Source: Ascarosepion bandense (lineage: Eukaryota > Mollusca > Cephalopoda > Sepiida > Sepiidae). Taken from it: DNA of 64,000 nucleotides. The DNA lies in contig JBBBDQ010000754.1 in NCBI GenBank assembly GCA_037127315.1, positions 1,880,001 through 1,944,000 on the forward strand, read 5' to 3'. The position numbers were made by a program, and so were the translations under genes. Shown one piece after another: positions 1-9,959 of this stretch. Position 1 is the first letter of the stretch. Each line of letters starts with the position of its first letter. The notes under the pieces were generated by a model. That model was not told where the DNA came from. It made no database searches and saw only the letters and a program-made list of their open reading frames with translations.

Positions 1-224
1 TCACCAACAGAAGTGTTAACCAATCAGAAAGTTCAAAATATTCAATCAAGGCGACCATATTTTCCCGAGTATCGGCGATATATTCAGATTCAGTAGAGTG
101 TTCGACTCGTGAGTGTTAATCTTTCACGTTGTTTCATTGAAAAGATTACGTAGTCCGCTGTATTCTATATTCATAAACTATGGTGGATATGGTCAACAGT
201 TCCTAGGTCCACCTTGACCCGGAG

Positions 225-600
225 TGGTAACACCTGCTAAGGTCACAGCTATAGACAAATAGTTAATCCGAAAACTGGGGTCAAAACATTATGAAAGTAT
301 AACGCATACTTTTCTTGTAAATATTCTAACAACATTGAATGAAATATTATCAGTGATACATTTTAGAAAAAAATTTAAAGGAAAACATAATACGAGCAAG
401 TATTTTTGAAAATTAGTAAAACAGCAATCCATCTGACCATCGGCAAAACCCTCTTTATAAAAAAGAAACCTGATCTACGAACAGATTTGCAAAAATACAA
501 ACCAAAAGACATCTTGAGTTAAAAAAACGTTTTCATCAAAATCTGACTAAAAAACCTTTACATTTGAAAAAAACCACCTTTGTAACATTAAATAACACAC
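225..600. repeat. unclassified interspersed repeat R1, copy 1
   Basis: The stretch with 'gacaaatagttaatccgaaa' followed by 'ggggtcaaaacattatgaaa' closely matches positions 40765-40815 and more loosely 41965-41990 and 46455-46500. The AT-rich part after it, including 'aaaatctgactaaaa', also recurs near 41015. No ORF, terminal repeat or tRNA-like box is visible, so the class is unknown. Confidence 0.5.
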
Positions 601-684
601 AGAGGTTTATATGCTGTTAAAAAACAAAAGAATTCAAACACCTAAAACTTGTTCCACCATCCATTTATTCAAACCGACAACGTA

Positions 685-1075
685 TTTTTTACATTGTTTT
701 CCTGTCTTACCTGCCTTCAATCTGCTGTATGTGTATCAAAGTTTCCAAGCCCTTTTTCACATGTGCATTAGAAATGTCCATTAGAAATGTCCCTTCTTGT
801 TGTTAAGTAGAAGTACCTTTCTTTTATATTTTTCTTATATTTGAATCTTCGTCGGTGTTCGGCTCATGACATCCTCGGTATCTTTCTGCAGAATCATATT
901 TCTGTTGCTTCATGTCCCTTCTTCTTCAGTGAGGACATTTTTCAGAATTTACTGCCATAAAGGATGACTGATATTAGATAAGATTTCAGTAATCTTTTCT
1001 TTTTTTCTGACGAATGATTTTCTGTTTCATAATACTTTGCTAATTTTTTGAAAGGCATCTTACGCCACCCATAAT
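685..1075 (-). pseudogene. decayed RTE-type LINE C-terminal tail
   Basis: Read on the minus strand this resembles the better preserved RTE tails at 36170-36690. The order of recognisable blocks is the same: the 'tactgccataaaggatgactgatat' equivalent of the YGSxCW region, the 'tctttctgcagaatcatatttctgttgcttca' equivalent of the FYRRML region, then the region around 720-760. Many indels and stops mean no reading frame survives. This is an old, 5'-truncated copy without the RT catalytic core. Confidence 0.5.
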
Positions 1076-1157
1076 TTTTGTCCTCTGTTTTTCGAAAACT
1101 TCCCAAATATTTACATTGTTTTACTTTTTGTATTTTTTATCTCTTATTATTTCATGA

Positions 1158-1440
1158 ATGTGCGTTATGTTGTAGAAGATATCGGCTCTTTATGAGAAGC
1201 CGGAGGGCTGAGATCCAATTCCAGTTTAATTCTTTGCCTTCAGTTAGATGCAAATATCATGGACAGATATTAATCTCTTCTCCCTCTACCTATGAGTTAA
1301 ATAGCAAGACAGATTTTGTTCTATAGCCTTTGTTGGCAGCCAGTCTACCACGGAATGCAGGAAAACCTTCTGTACACTCTGTCATGGGTCTTTTAATACA
1401 TGATCACCCAATTGTATATCACGTATGGAAATTAACTGGC
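1158..1440 (+). mobile_element. tRNA-derived SINE (family I), diverged full-length copy
   Basis: A tRNA-like head (A-box-like 'gttgtagaagatatcggct', B-box-like 'gctgagatccaattccag') leads into the body shared by all family I copies: 'tattaatc', 'gagttaaatagcaagacaga', 'ggcagccagtctaccacgg', 'acatgatcaccca' and 'tatcacgtatgg'. It is more diverged than the copies at 20888 or 59432. It stands at the left edge of a tandem array made of the same 3' body. Confidence 0.75.
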
Positions 1441-1974
1441 TCACTTGTTATAATGGTTGAATAGTAGGGTAGAGTCATATAGCTTTCGTTGGCAGCCAGT
1501 CTATCGCAGAAAAAATAGTAACCTACTGCGGGAAAATCTACTTTTGAGACATGATCGCCCAAGCGTGTATCACGTATGGTATTTAACTGACAGGCTATTT
1601 ACAGGTTTCGTCTATTTATAGTTGAGCTGGTTAAGATCTCCGGTCTACCCCGGAATGAAATAGCAACCTACTGCGACAAATTCTTCTACTCAATCCATCA
1701 TGCATCGAAAGAGACATGATCGCCCAAGCGTGTATCACGTATTGCAGTTAAGAATCTGACTGTTGCTATCATGGGTGAATAGCAGGACAGAATCATGTAG
1801 TCTTGGTTGGTAACCAGCCTACCCTTGCTGAAAATTATTGTGCCCAAGAGTCGAGACGTGATCGGCTAAGCGTGTATCACGGATGGTACATAACTGACTT
1901 AACTTGCGCCGAGGTTTCTTCTATTTATAGTCGAGCTGATTAGATATCCACCCTACCGCAGAATGCAATGGCAA

Positions 1975-1987
1975 CCTACTGCGATAA
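1975..1987. repeat. target-site duplication, left copy
   Basis: The 13 bases CCTACTGCGATAA occur here and again at 2402-2414, directly on both sides of the 5S-headed element. Removing the element and one copy restores the ordinary SINE body sequence, as seen at 1667-1700. Confidence 0.85.
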
Positions 1988-2401
1988 TTTGTTGTCATTT
2001 TGTTTTTATGGCATATCAACCTCGGCGAGTCATTTATTGCCAACTATTTTTTATTGCTGGTAATAACTTTTTCTTTCAACAATTTATTGTTGTTTTTTTT
2101 TTATATAAGTTTTGTGTCTCGTAATATTTTTTTTTCTTTTCGAGTATCAAGATTCATTGGGATTTGTTTTTAAAGGCAGGGTCCCCAAGTCCTACCCTGT
2201 TATTTAACCTGTAACTGGAGGGAAGGTACGGATTAATATCTTTTCCCAAGGGTACCAGTGCTTAAGTGAATGCAGGGTATTCAACTTGAATTCGAACTGG
2301 TATTCCCAAGCGGTCACTCATCTAAGTACTGATCAGGCTCAACGTTGCTTAACTTTGGTGATCGAGCGAGAACCGGTGCATTCAACGTGATAGGCCGTAA
2401 G
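1988..2401 (-). mobile_element. 5S rRNA-headed SINE (5S/tRNA-SINE chimera)
   Basis: Element of 414 bp on the minus strand, bounded by a 13-bp target duplication. On the minus strand its order is: a nearly complete 5S rRNA-like head (2402 down to 2298); a B-box-like joint 'ccagttcgaattcaagttg'; the family I SINE body (recognisable by 'cccttgggaaaa', 'tattaatccgt', 'cttccctccagttacaggtt'); then an AT-rich tail of about 190 bp. The head therefore replaces only the 5' part of the tRNA-derived head and keeps its B box. 5S-headed SINEs (SINE3 type) are established in fish and some other animals. Whether this octopus-like chimera is a known family needs a repeat database. Confidence 0.85.
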
Positions 2402-2402
2402 C
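2298..2402 (-). rRNA. 5S rRNA-derived pseudogene (SINE head)
   Basis: The minus strand starts 'cttacggcctatcacgttga' and carries the A-box-like 'caccaaagttaagcaacgtt' and C-box-like 'gtacttagatgagtgaccg', ending at 'cttgggaatacc'. This follows metazoan 5S rRNA from base 1 to about base 105 with scattered substitutions. It lacks the final 10-15 bases, which are replaced by SINE sequence, and it lies inside a retroposon. It is a retroposed promoter-bearing head, not a 5S gene. Confidence 0.9.
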
Positions 2403-2414
2403 CTACTGCGATAA
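2402..2414. repeat. target-site duplication, right copy
   Basis: Second copy of CCTACTGCGATAA flanking the 5S-headed SINE; the first is at 1975-1987. A duplication of this length is what LINE-mediated target-primed reverse transcription leaves. Confidence 0.85.
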
Positions 2415-2690
2415 AATCATCTGCCCAATCCATTATGCATCGAAAGAGACATGATCGCCCGAGCGTGTATCACGTATCGCAATTAAGAGTCTGACTGTTG
2501 TTATCATGGTTGAATAGGACAGAATAATATAGCCTTGGTTGGCAACCAGCCTACCGAAGAAAGAAATGGCAACCTGCTGCTGGAAATTATTGTGCTCACC
2601 AGTCGTGTTTCTTTTGAGACATGATCGCCTAAACATGTATCACGTATGACAGTTAACTGACTGAATGAACTCTAATTATGAATAATAACA

Positions 2691-3499
2691 TTAACTACAG
2701 CGCTAAAACAGGCTTCACATTTCTTTTTAATATTTCTCTAGTGAGCGGTGTCAATATAGAAGACTTAATTGTGCGTTTTTAGAGCTCCAGGAGTGAATAC
2801 GTACAGTTAGAATTCCCGAGACACCTGAACCGGGTTGACTTTTTAGTCAAATATTGACGACAGATTCTTCTTCTATACGTAGTTTCACTTCAAGTTTTTA
2901 TTATGGCTCTTAACACCTTCCTATCATTTGTAGTTCTATACATAGTTTATTTTTTATTATTTCTTCCAGTGTTTAACCAACCATTTTCAAAATCGAATAT
3001 AATAAGTTATTCTTTGTTTTCCTCTCAAGTTCAACACGTCCTCTTGTTCTCAAATTCTCCATGTTTTCTTTCGTCATTATATACCCCAAAAATTTCACCT
3101 AATTTTATATGATTCTAAATTTAAGCACCCTTATTGTTTCTAATTTATTTAAAGATACCCATGAAGGTTCAGATGTTCTTTAAATTAGATTAAATCATTT
3201 AACATCATCTAAAACTTATCCAGATGTTTCGTTCGGCCTAATGCATTTTTCAGTCTTTTTAAATTTAAGCTGTTAAAAAACGAAACAACATTTTAACTTT
3301 TGTTTATACATATTAGTTGCAATAAAAAATAATAAAAAGAAACTCACATTTGACTTTAGAAAGTACATCAGAGGACGAAATGCGTCGCTTAATATAAGTT
3401 TTAATTATGTCGTTTTTCATACATATTGTCTTCATTCATTTCACACCGAGGCAGGCAATTAATCCACTAAGACGCAATGGAGGTTATTGGGTTTTAGAG
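2691..3499. other. no recognisable gene
   Basis: AT-rich sequence with no repeat I can match elsewhere in the window. A 69-codon ORF at 2903-3112 is hydrophobic and Phe/Ser-rich, as expected from T-rich DNA, and has no support. Confidence 0.4.
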
Positions 3500-3745
3500 A
3501 ATATTAAAAAAAAATATTAAGGAGAGGAGACAGGAAAAGAAAAAGAATTAGAAAGACAGAAGATGAAGACTGATACTCAATTTTTGAAGATCAATTTTGA
3601 CTGTTAGTGAAGAAGCCGGAAGAGAGTTCCACAAATAATATGTGCGAGAAAGGAAACTGTAGCATAGAACATACGGTTATATGTCGCCATTTAAATTGGA
3701 AAATGATGAAATGTTGTCGAAAATCTAGTTCTGCATTTAAAATAA
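3500..3745 (-). pseudogene. LINE (Jockey/CR1-like) C-terminal tail remnant
   Basis: On the minus strand one frame reads YSFLSRTYYLWNSLPA, matching the SFFSRTSRLWNSLP motif that ends the ORF in the other LINE tails of this window (22962-23375, 52840-53645). The next block, normally YNLQEFK, is eroded. This copy is more diverged than the plus-strand tail that follows at 3785, and the two face away from each other. Confidence 0.6.
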
Positions 3746-3784
3746 TAAAATCCATGTACCAAAGAAGAGAGTATATTTGAAGAA

Positions 3785-4430
3785 TTGTCATATAAATCTA
3801 CCATCCGCCTGTGTATTAAATGCTGCTACCACATCTGGTCTGGTGCCCCTGCTATTCACCTCGGGGTTCTTGACAAAATCCAACGGAGAATCTGTAATGT
3901 AATCGATACCGACTTGTCAGTTCGGCTGCAGTTGCTCACTCACCGGCGTGACGTGGCTTCCCTGTGCCTCTTCTGCAAATACTTTCACGGGTCTGTTCCA
4001 ATGAACTTAGATCACTGGTGCCCCCTTGGTATGAATTTACACGAGCTACTAGATTAGCAACTAGGTATCACCCTTTTATAGTGAAACTTAAAAAGATTTA
4101 ACCCCAATTTCTACTCTAAAAGCTTCTTTTCACGCACTTCCTGCCTGTGGAATTCCCTTCCATATACTTGTTTCCCCGACAGCTACAATCTCCAAGAATT
4201 TAAATGTAAGGTCAATAGTCATCTCCTATCTCACTAAGTTGCATCCTTTCTCACAAGCTCTTTTCTCCATCCACTCTACCCCTATTACACCGGTATTCTC
4301 ATCCGTCTATTACCCTCCTCCTGACATTTCCTATAACTAACCCCTCTTGCTCATCACTTTCCACTATTTAACCCTCTGAGCAACAGTGGCAGTAAAACTT
4401 GCTTGGGGTGAAATGATTAAAAAATAGTTA
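3785..4430 (+). pseudogene. 5'-truncated LINE (Jockey/CR1-like), C-terminal tail and 3' UTR
   Basis: The frame opens with YKSTIRLCIKCCYHIWSG and continues LDKIQRRICNVIDTDLSVRL, HRRDVASLCLFCKYFHG. This is the conserved region after the RT domain in Jockey/CR1-like non-LTR retrotransposons. A frame break near 3990 is followed by the equivalents of WNSLP and YNLQEFKCKVN around 4140-4220. The 3' UTR ends with 'cttgcttggggtgaaatgat' and a short 'taaaaaatag' run. The RT and endonuclease domains are absent, so it is a dead truncated copy. The exact LINE clade is uncertain. Confidence 0.85.
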
Positions 4431-5274
4431 AAAAATAACCATAGAAAAGACAACGTTACGGTGGTGAGAAAGTGACTAATACCGAGATGCCAGGTCAGAA
4501 CAAATAACATTGCGCATTATTTTTTTTTCCATTTTATTAAGAATTTCTAAATTTTTCGCAAAAGCACCAAACGAAATATGTTATGTTATTCTTCTGCCTG
4601 TTTAATAGTATCTTTTCTTCTCATTTTAATTTACTCTGTATAAAGCCCTTATATCTAAATTAATTTCTTGCCTTTTTGTCGTGAAAATATAAGAAAAATT
4701 CTTGAAACTGCCCTTCCCCTGACCGCAATTTTTAGTAAGAAAATTAGAAATTTTAATTTTGAATATCGAAAATTAACATTATCGAAGAAGTTTGTCAGAT
4801 TTTAAAATATCTGATATCTACATTCAGTAAAATATTATTTTATCCCGATATATACCTCACCCAACAGACTGAACTGGAAGGCACTGAAGGTAAAGGGTTA
4901 TTTAAGTATCTTGTTTTAATATTGAAAAATAAAAATAAAACTGAAATATTATGGAGAAACTTAGTATAGTTAACGGGAAACACCTACAAAGGAATAGTTT
5001 GAAAATGTATGTAATTAATAAGGTTCAACTCTCGCTAAATATAAGTTAATTAGCAGATTATATTATCACTAAACTTTGCTACAAATTAGTTAAAGAAAAG
5101 AAATATTATGAATTTAATTTAATAGAATGCCCATTTTATTACTCATAATTCATGCCAGTTATCAGATATTAAATAAAATATTTATGATCAATAAAACGTA
5201 AGTATATTTTAAGATAAAAAAACCCGGACGGGTACAGGTATGCCTTGCTGTAATCACCTCGAATTTTCCTAAAA
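4431..5274. other. no recognisable gene
   Basis: AT-rich sequence without a repeat shared clearly with other parts of the window. A weak likeness of 4485-4510 to 52800-52825 ('gacaggtcaggac...' type) hints at an unidentified repeat. Confidence 0.35.
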
Positions 5275-5334
5275 ATGTATGGTGTCCTAGAATCTCATAT
5301 TCACAAGAACTACGCTACATCTGTTCCACATCGC

Positions 5335-6015
5335 GTTAAACACATCCTCATTAAAAAGGGCAGCCCAATATGCCAAATTCAGGTCAGGGATACTAGAATC
5401 GAGCAGGTACAAAAATTTAAATACCTGGGAAGTGTTATAACAGAAGACGGAAAGTGCGACACTGAGATGCAAAGGGGAATTGGCATGGCGAAGGAAGCAT
5501 TACAGAAGTTTAGTAAAGTATTAAGAAACCGGACAATTTCGCTAGAAACATTGAAGAGAGAACTGGATTGCTATATGTTGTCAGTTCTTCAATAAGTCAG
5601 CGAATGCTGTACAATATCATCAAAGATGAAGGAAAAAAAATGGTAGCAACTGAAATGTGGTTCTACAGAAGGATACTGAGAATATCATGGATCGAGCATG
5701 TGAGCAATGATGAGGTTCTAAAAATGATGAAAACAAAAAGGATATTATTACTGAGCATCAGGAAGAGACAGCTGAATGTCATAGGACATGCAATGAGGAA
5801 GGAAGACTTGGAGAAACTGATACTAAGAGGCCAGATACAAGGAAAAATAGTCAGAGAAAAGCAACGGATGACATATTTGAAGGACCTAATCAGGTGGATG
5901 ACGGAACGAGGGTTGCATGGTGTAACAGGAAAAGGCGTGCTAAGAGCCACCAGGGATAGGGAGACGTGGAAGGCCATGATCGCCTACGTCCTGAAGGGAC
6001 TGGACACATAGAAGA
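5335..6015 (+). pseudogene. RTE-clade LINE, C-terminal tail fragment
   Basis: The frame contains KKGSPICQIQVRD, FKYLGSVITEDGKCDTEM and, after a frameshift near 5590, MWFYRRILRISWIEHVSND, SIRKRQL, GHAMRKEDLEKLILRGQ, RMTYLKDLIRWMTERGL and RDRETWKAMIAYVLKG. This block order is the region downstream of the RT catalytic core in RTE/BovB-like LINEs (compare YLGS, YG.E.W, RR.LR..W, GH..R, DR..W in that clade). The endonuclease and RT core are missing. It is a 5'-truncated insertion that ended at about 6015. Confidence 0.9.
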
Positions 6016-6199
6016 AGAAGTTGGTGGAGCAAAAGAAACAAGTGCCAACTTGGAATTAAGAGTAATTTTAAAAAATGGGGTAACAACACGCCTTAGCATG
6101 GACAAAGATGCGTTTAAAAGTGAAGCAGTGTATTGCTAAACAAGATTTCGTTCGAAACAAAGAAAAGAGTTCTGGATTTTTATTTGATATATATCTTCA

Positions 6200-6610
6200 T
6201 ATATGGCAGCTAATGCTGGACGATCTCCTCAAAGATGAAAGAGAGCAACAGAAATGTTATTCTACAGAAGGATGCTGAGGAGTCCAAAACAGATCATGTG
6301 AGCAACGACAATGGTTTTGAGACTTTGGAAACAAAAGTCAAACTTACTTAGCATCAGAAGAGACAGCTGAGGTTTCTGGGATACTTAATGGGGAGGGAGC
6401 TATAAGAGAATCTAATACTCACGAGATGTATAGAGGGAAATAGAGACAGCACGAGACATACTTGATGGTCTTGGGCAAGTGGATAGCGGAGCAGCGTATT
6501 GGAGAGATACAAAGTGAAAAAGCGTTAAGAGCGACAATGAATAGGGGCAAGTCGAAGTCTATGACTGCCTAAGTCCTAAAAGGACACGGCATAAAAAGTA
6601 AAAGGTGCCT
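6200..6610 (+). pseudogene. second, older RTE LINE tail fragment
   Basis: Starts at 'tatggcagctaatgctggac' (the YGSECW region) and runs in the same order as the copy just upstream, through 'ttctacagaaggatgctgag', 'agagacagctgaggtttctg' and 'cctaaaaggacacggcat'. Indels and stops leave no frame. It is collinear with the last 400 bp of the copy at 5335-6015. Confidence 0.8.
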
Positions 6611-7600
6611 ATTGATACTAACGAAGGGGTAAATTTAATAGAATATGTCAAAGAGACTAAAATGGACATCAGACCTACAAAAGTGGTAACATTCGAAACG
6701 CTTCAATTATTTAAACAGAATTCGATGTCGTGTAATTTTTGTCTAGATGACAAGGTCGAATCATTGATGGTTCAATTGAAAACTTCAAAGCGATGTGTGA
6801 AATGAAAAAAAAGATATTTAACTTCATCGAAATAATTTATTTATTGTCTCTTTGATTTCTCAAAGAAGCATTTGATGTTTTTTTTTATATGGCAAAGAAT
6901 TTAATGCAAGGCAAAGCATATAAAAATATAGATAACAATAATATGAAATATTTCTTTTTGATGTATTCCTTTCATTGCGTCTTATTTCTTTATTTTATAA
7001 TTGGCCCATTGAAAAACTTGTTTAAGTATTACTTGTTTTGAATAAACTAAAAAAGCAATATCTTTGAAATATGTTTTCTAGGGAATTCTTGAAGGGCAAA
7101 CACCCTGAGTGTGTTTATTGTAAATTAAAGTTGAAAAACGGCTATTGATTTTATTTATATATTAATTAGACGATTGAGCGAACTGTTTATGGTTTCACAA
7201 TTGAAAAGAAATAATAAAAAGACAACAAAGAATGCATCATTAACCCACAAAAGATTCTTTCTGATTCAAACTTTAAGAATTCGTTCGACAGAATTCCTTT
7301 GCGAAGTCCCTTTGAAAAGGGTGGAGATTTTGACTCTTGGTGCAGAAGAAATGTTAATTAAAAATAATTGGTAGTATTGAATTAAAAGACTATTCTATCT
7401 CAGATTGTGTTTGTTTTATTTTAAATTCAATTTATTTATATATTATATGGAATGCTTTAGGGAATACCTCTTAATCTTCATTTCTTTTAGTGATTGATTA
7501 TTGCATATCATTTTTGTATTGTGAATTTCCAGTAGCAAATGACGGACATTTATTCTCCGATTTTAAACAAAGATAAAAAAAGAGAACATATTGATCCGTT
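6611..7600. other. no recognisable gene
   Basis: AT-rich sequence. Two ORFs of 66 codons (6605-6805 and 7174-7374) have no signal peptide, known motif or repeat match that I can see. Confidence 0.4.
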
Positions 7601-7873
7601 TTGCCAATTATAATATCTTTTAGGACCATAAAAAATATATTATGGCAAAAGTTTCTTAAAATCTAAAAATACTTACTAACTTTAAATAAAAGGTCGATAT
7701 GTTGTAAAAATCTATAAAAATTCTTAAAAGGTGATAATAAGTCTTGACAGTTTTTTTTACTCTGTCTTTGAATATGTTTGCATTTTGGAAAATTGAAATA
7801 GTTTCATTCGATAATTATTATATCTTTCAGAATGTGACAAAATATTAACGCAAACTTACTTCACCTCTAAAAA

Positions 7874-7960
7874 CACATTTTTTTTTAAAAATCATATCAT
7901 CCCAAGCAAGGCGAAAACGCCACTGATGCGCAGGGGGCTACGTAAGAGTGAAAAGATTGG
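7874..7960 (-). mobile_element. LINE (Jockey/CR1-like) 3' UTR end
   Basis: Poly-T, then 'catcccaagcaaggcg', 'gccactgatgcgcaggggg' and 'ctacgtaagag'. This is the reverse complement of the 3' UTR ends at 4380-4430 and 9085-9140. Only the last ~85 bp of the LINE is present. Confidence 0.7.
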
Positions 7961-8290
7961 AAAAGAGAAAAACGGGAAACCACATCCTAAACAGGAAACA
8001 AGTGATGAGCCTCTACACCTGTTCAATAGAGGTGGGTGGAGTGTGAACCGGGCAATAGTTTAGTCTATCTACTCCAATTGAAAAAAATAAAATAAAATAA
8101 AGAAAAGAAAAGAGCGAAAAGATTGGAAAAGAAAAAAACAGGAAACCACATCTTAAACAGGAAACAAGGGATGAGCCTCTTCACCTGTTCAATATACATG
8201 GGTGGAGTGTGAACCGGGCGATAATTTAGTCTATCTACTCCAATTAGTTTAGTCTATCCACTCCAAGTAGTTTAGTCTATCTGCTCCAAT
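7951..8290. repeat. 166-bp tandem duplication plus 22-bp triple repeat
   Basis: The block beginning 'gattggaaaagagaaaaac' at 7955 is repeated from 8121 (period 166 bp), through 'gtgtgaaccgggc' and 'tagtctatctactccaatt'. The second copy ends in three short units of 'agtttagtctatcyactccaa' (8227-8290). The duplication belongs to the piece inserted into the satellite. Confidence 0.75.
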
Positions 8291-8538
8291 TACTGAATTT
8301 AAATAAAAGGTCGATAAGCCATAAAAAATCTATCAAATTCTTAAAGACGAAGGCGATCATAAATGTCGCCAGATTTATTTAGTTTTGTCTGTGAATAGCT
8401 ATGCATTTTGGAAAAGACACCTAAGTTGTTTATTCGTTCGCTAATTATTATATCCTTAAAAACGTGCAAAACATTATCCCAAAATTTTCTTAAAATTTAA
8501 AATTATAAAATGTGACAGTAAGATATTTGAGAGGATCA

Positions 8539-8539
<1 letters not shown>

Positions 8540-8606
<67 letters not shown>
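8540..8606. repeat. (AC)n(AT)n microsatellite
   Basis: About 34 bp of AC repeat runs directly into about 30 bp of AT repeat. Confidence 0.95.
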
Positions 8607-8860
8607 GTACATTACTGACCATAATTATTAGTCTATCCCAGTTTTTGTTAAAGAAATGATGGATGTCATACTATTTTTAGTATTTTTTGCCAAATGAAAA
8701 TAGAATGGTTATTTTGTTATTATTACTTTGCAAAATGTAACAAGGCAAGGAAGGAAAGATGGACTTGTTCGAATCATCCTAATTTTTTTTCATTCTTTCA
8801 TTGATGAAACTGCAATATAGCTAATAATTAAATTTTTATAAATTCATTTGATGCACATGT
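8607..8860. repeat. unclassified repeat R2, copy 1
   Basis: The blocks 'actgaccataattattagtc', 'ttttagtattttttgccaaa' and 'gaaaatagaatggtt' reappear reverse-complemented at 43540-43645. 'tttgatgcacatgttat' is also in both. Both copies sit beside an (AT)n run. Confidence 0.6.
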
Positions 8861-8864
8861 TATA

Positions 8865-9140
8865 TGTTATGAATTCCCTTCCACATACTTGCTTCCCCGA
8901 CAGCTACAATCTCCAGGAGTTTAAATGTAAGGTCAATAGACAACTCCTAACACACTAACACGCATCCATTCTCTTAAACACTCTTCTCATCTGCCCAACC
9001 CTCAGCCTCGGTATACTTACCAGTCTATCACCCTCTTTCTGACATTTCCTATATCTTTCTCTTCTCCTTCCCCTATGTAGCCCCCTGCGCAATAGTGACA
9101 GTGGAATGCTTTGCTTAGAGTGAAATGATTAAAAAAAAAA
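8865..9140 (+). pseudogene. LINE (Jockey/CR1-like) 3' end
   Basis: Begins in the ORF end at 'gaattcccttccacatactt' (WNSLP region), continues through the YNLQEFKCKVN region near 8905-8940, then the 3' UTR with 'gccccctgcgcaatagtgac' type sequence and an A-rich end after 'gagtgaaatgat'. Only about 275 bp of the element is present. Confidence 0.8.
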
Positions 9141-9284
9141 CAAACACAAAAACGATTATCCCAATAGCCACTCGTATCGGCTCATAAAACAAAACCGAAG
9201 TTGATAAAATAAACCATAAATGAATAAATAACATTGCTAGTGAAAAAACACAGGTGCTTAGTAATGTTTTATGTCAACACAAGA

Positions 9285-9505
9285 TCATCTTTGATGGTAG
9301 ATGCTTTTACGTTAACGTTCCTGTAACCTCTCTAAAAATGTGAGCCAAAGGCTTAGAATTAGCATAATAAAATTATATGCAAATGTAGGACAATTTTCTC
9401 TTTATTCTCGCTTGAAATTAAAGCCAAAACATGACGTCTAAAACGGCTTATCATTCAACATAATAGACTTTCATTGTCTGTTATATTTAACAGCATATAT
9501 TTAGA
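9285..9505 (+). repeat. unclassified repeat R3, copy 1
   Basis: 'ttaacgttcctgtaacctct', 'ctttattctcgcttgaaatt' and 'cattgtctgttatatttaac' occur in the same order in the copies at 49888-50046 (+) and 56680-56900 (-). No coding capacity or terminal repeat was recognised. Confidence 0.6.
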
Positions 9506-9517
9506 ATATATATATAC

Positions 9518-9782
9518 ACTATAGTCATCCGCTGACAGACCTGCCTCGCTGCACCACAGCTCATCTGTACGGCTTAGACTCCGTTCACTTCTTAACCCAG
9601 GATTGAAACACGACCGAATCGGCGTCAGTCAGCGATTCTACCCCTAGGCCACGAGCGTCTGGCAGAATGAGGCAGGCTTTTTCGCGCGAATAAACACGCT
9701 CAATAGCTAGTGTGCTCCAATTTATTATCGAATGAGCGATGCGTATATGCCGGAGTAGCTACTTTTTGCTAAGTCTACCACT

Positions 9783-9785
<3 letters not shown>
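9518..9785 (-). mobile_element. SINE family II (internal tRNA-like domain)
   Basis: The minus strand carries an A-box-like and a B-box-like segment ('cgtgtttcaatcctgggtta') and ends with 'tgtctgcggatgac' type sequence followed by (TA)n. Unlike family I, about 130-150 bp of conserved sequence ('gagcactctgg...gctctattgagcg' type) lies upstream of the tRNA-like domain. Related copies: 12916, 42597, 45200, 47370 and partial ones at 14478 and 44365. Confidence 0.75.

Positions 9786-9833
<48 letters not shown>
9785..9833. repeat. (TA)n microsatellite
   Basis: About 49 bp of pure TA beside SINE II. Confidence 0.95.
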
Positions 9834-9835
<2 letters not shown>

Positions 9836-9959
9836 TTGCAAAGTAAATAGCCTCCCCTCTAAGATAATAAAAAAGTTACTTCATTCAAATAATCAGCAAG
9901 TTTAGTTAAACTATGTATTCATCAAGAAAAACCTTTATTAAATAAATTACCCCTTCCAA

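Larger units (their letters stand above)
1444..2690 (+). repeat. tandem array of SINE family I 3' bodies, about 310 bp period
   Basis: The 3' half of SINE I (block 'ggcaaccagtctaccgcag' ... 'gcgtgtatcacgtatgg') is repeated head to tail without tRNA heads. Two alternating half-units, A and B, make a higher-order unit. The A landmark 'ctatttatagtygagctg' lies at 1612 and 1921 (309 bp). The B landmark 'gactgttrytatcatggttgaat' lies near 1445, 1758 and 2483; subtracting the inserted element at 1988-2401 makes the last spacing about 311 bp. So this is a short satellite-like array built from SINE tails, interrupted once by a younger retroposon. Confidence 0.8.
7602..8530. repeat. degenerate satellite of about 205-213 bp, split by an insertion
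   Basis: The landmark 'tttaaataaaaggtcgata' occurs at 7681 and 8298. The landmark 'ttattatatctttcag' and its variants occur near 7604, 7818 and 8445. Subtracting the inserted block at about 7874-8285, the spacing is about 205-213 bp. Roughly three monomers remain, with heavy divergence. Confidence 0.55.

Noticed and set aside
2298..2402. Functional 5S rRNA gene
   Set aside because: It lacks the 3' end and terminator, is fused to a SINE body and flanked by a target-site duplication.
5663..5977. 104-codon minus-strand ORF (and similar at 33694-34086, 34692-34991, 35154-35585)
   Set aside because: Antisense frames of the RTE LINE tail and RT; the sense strand shows clear family motifs.
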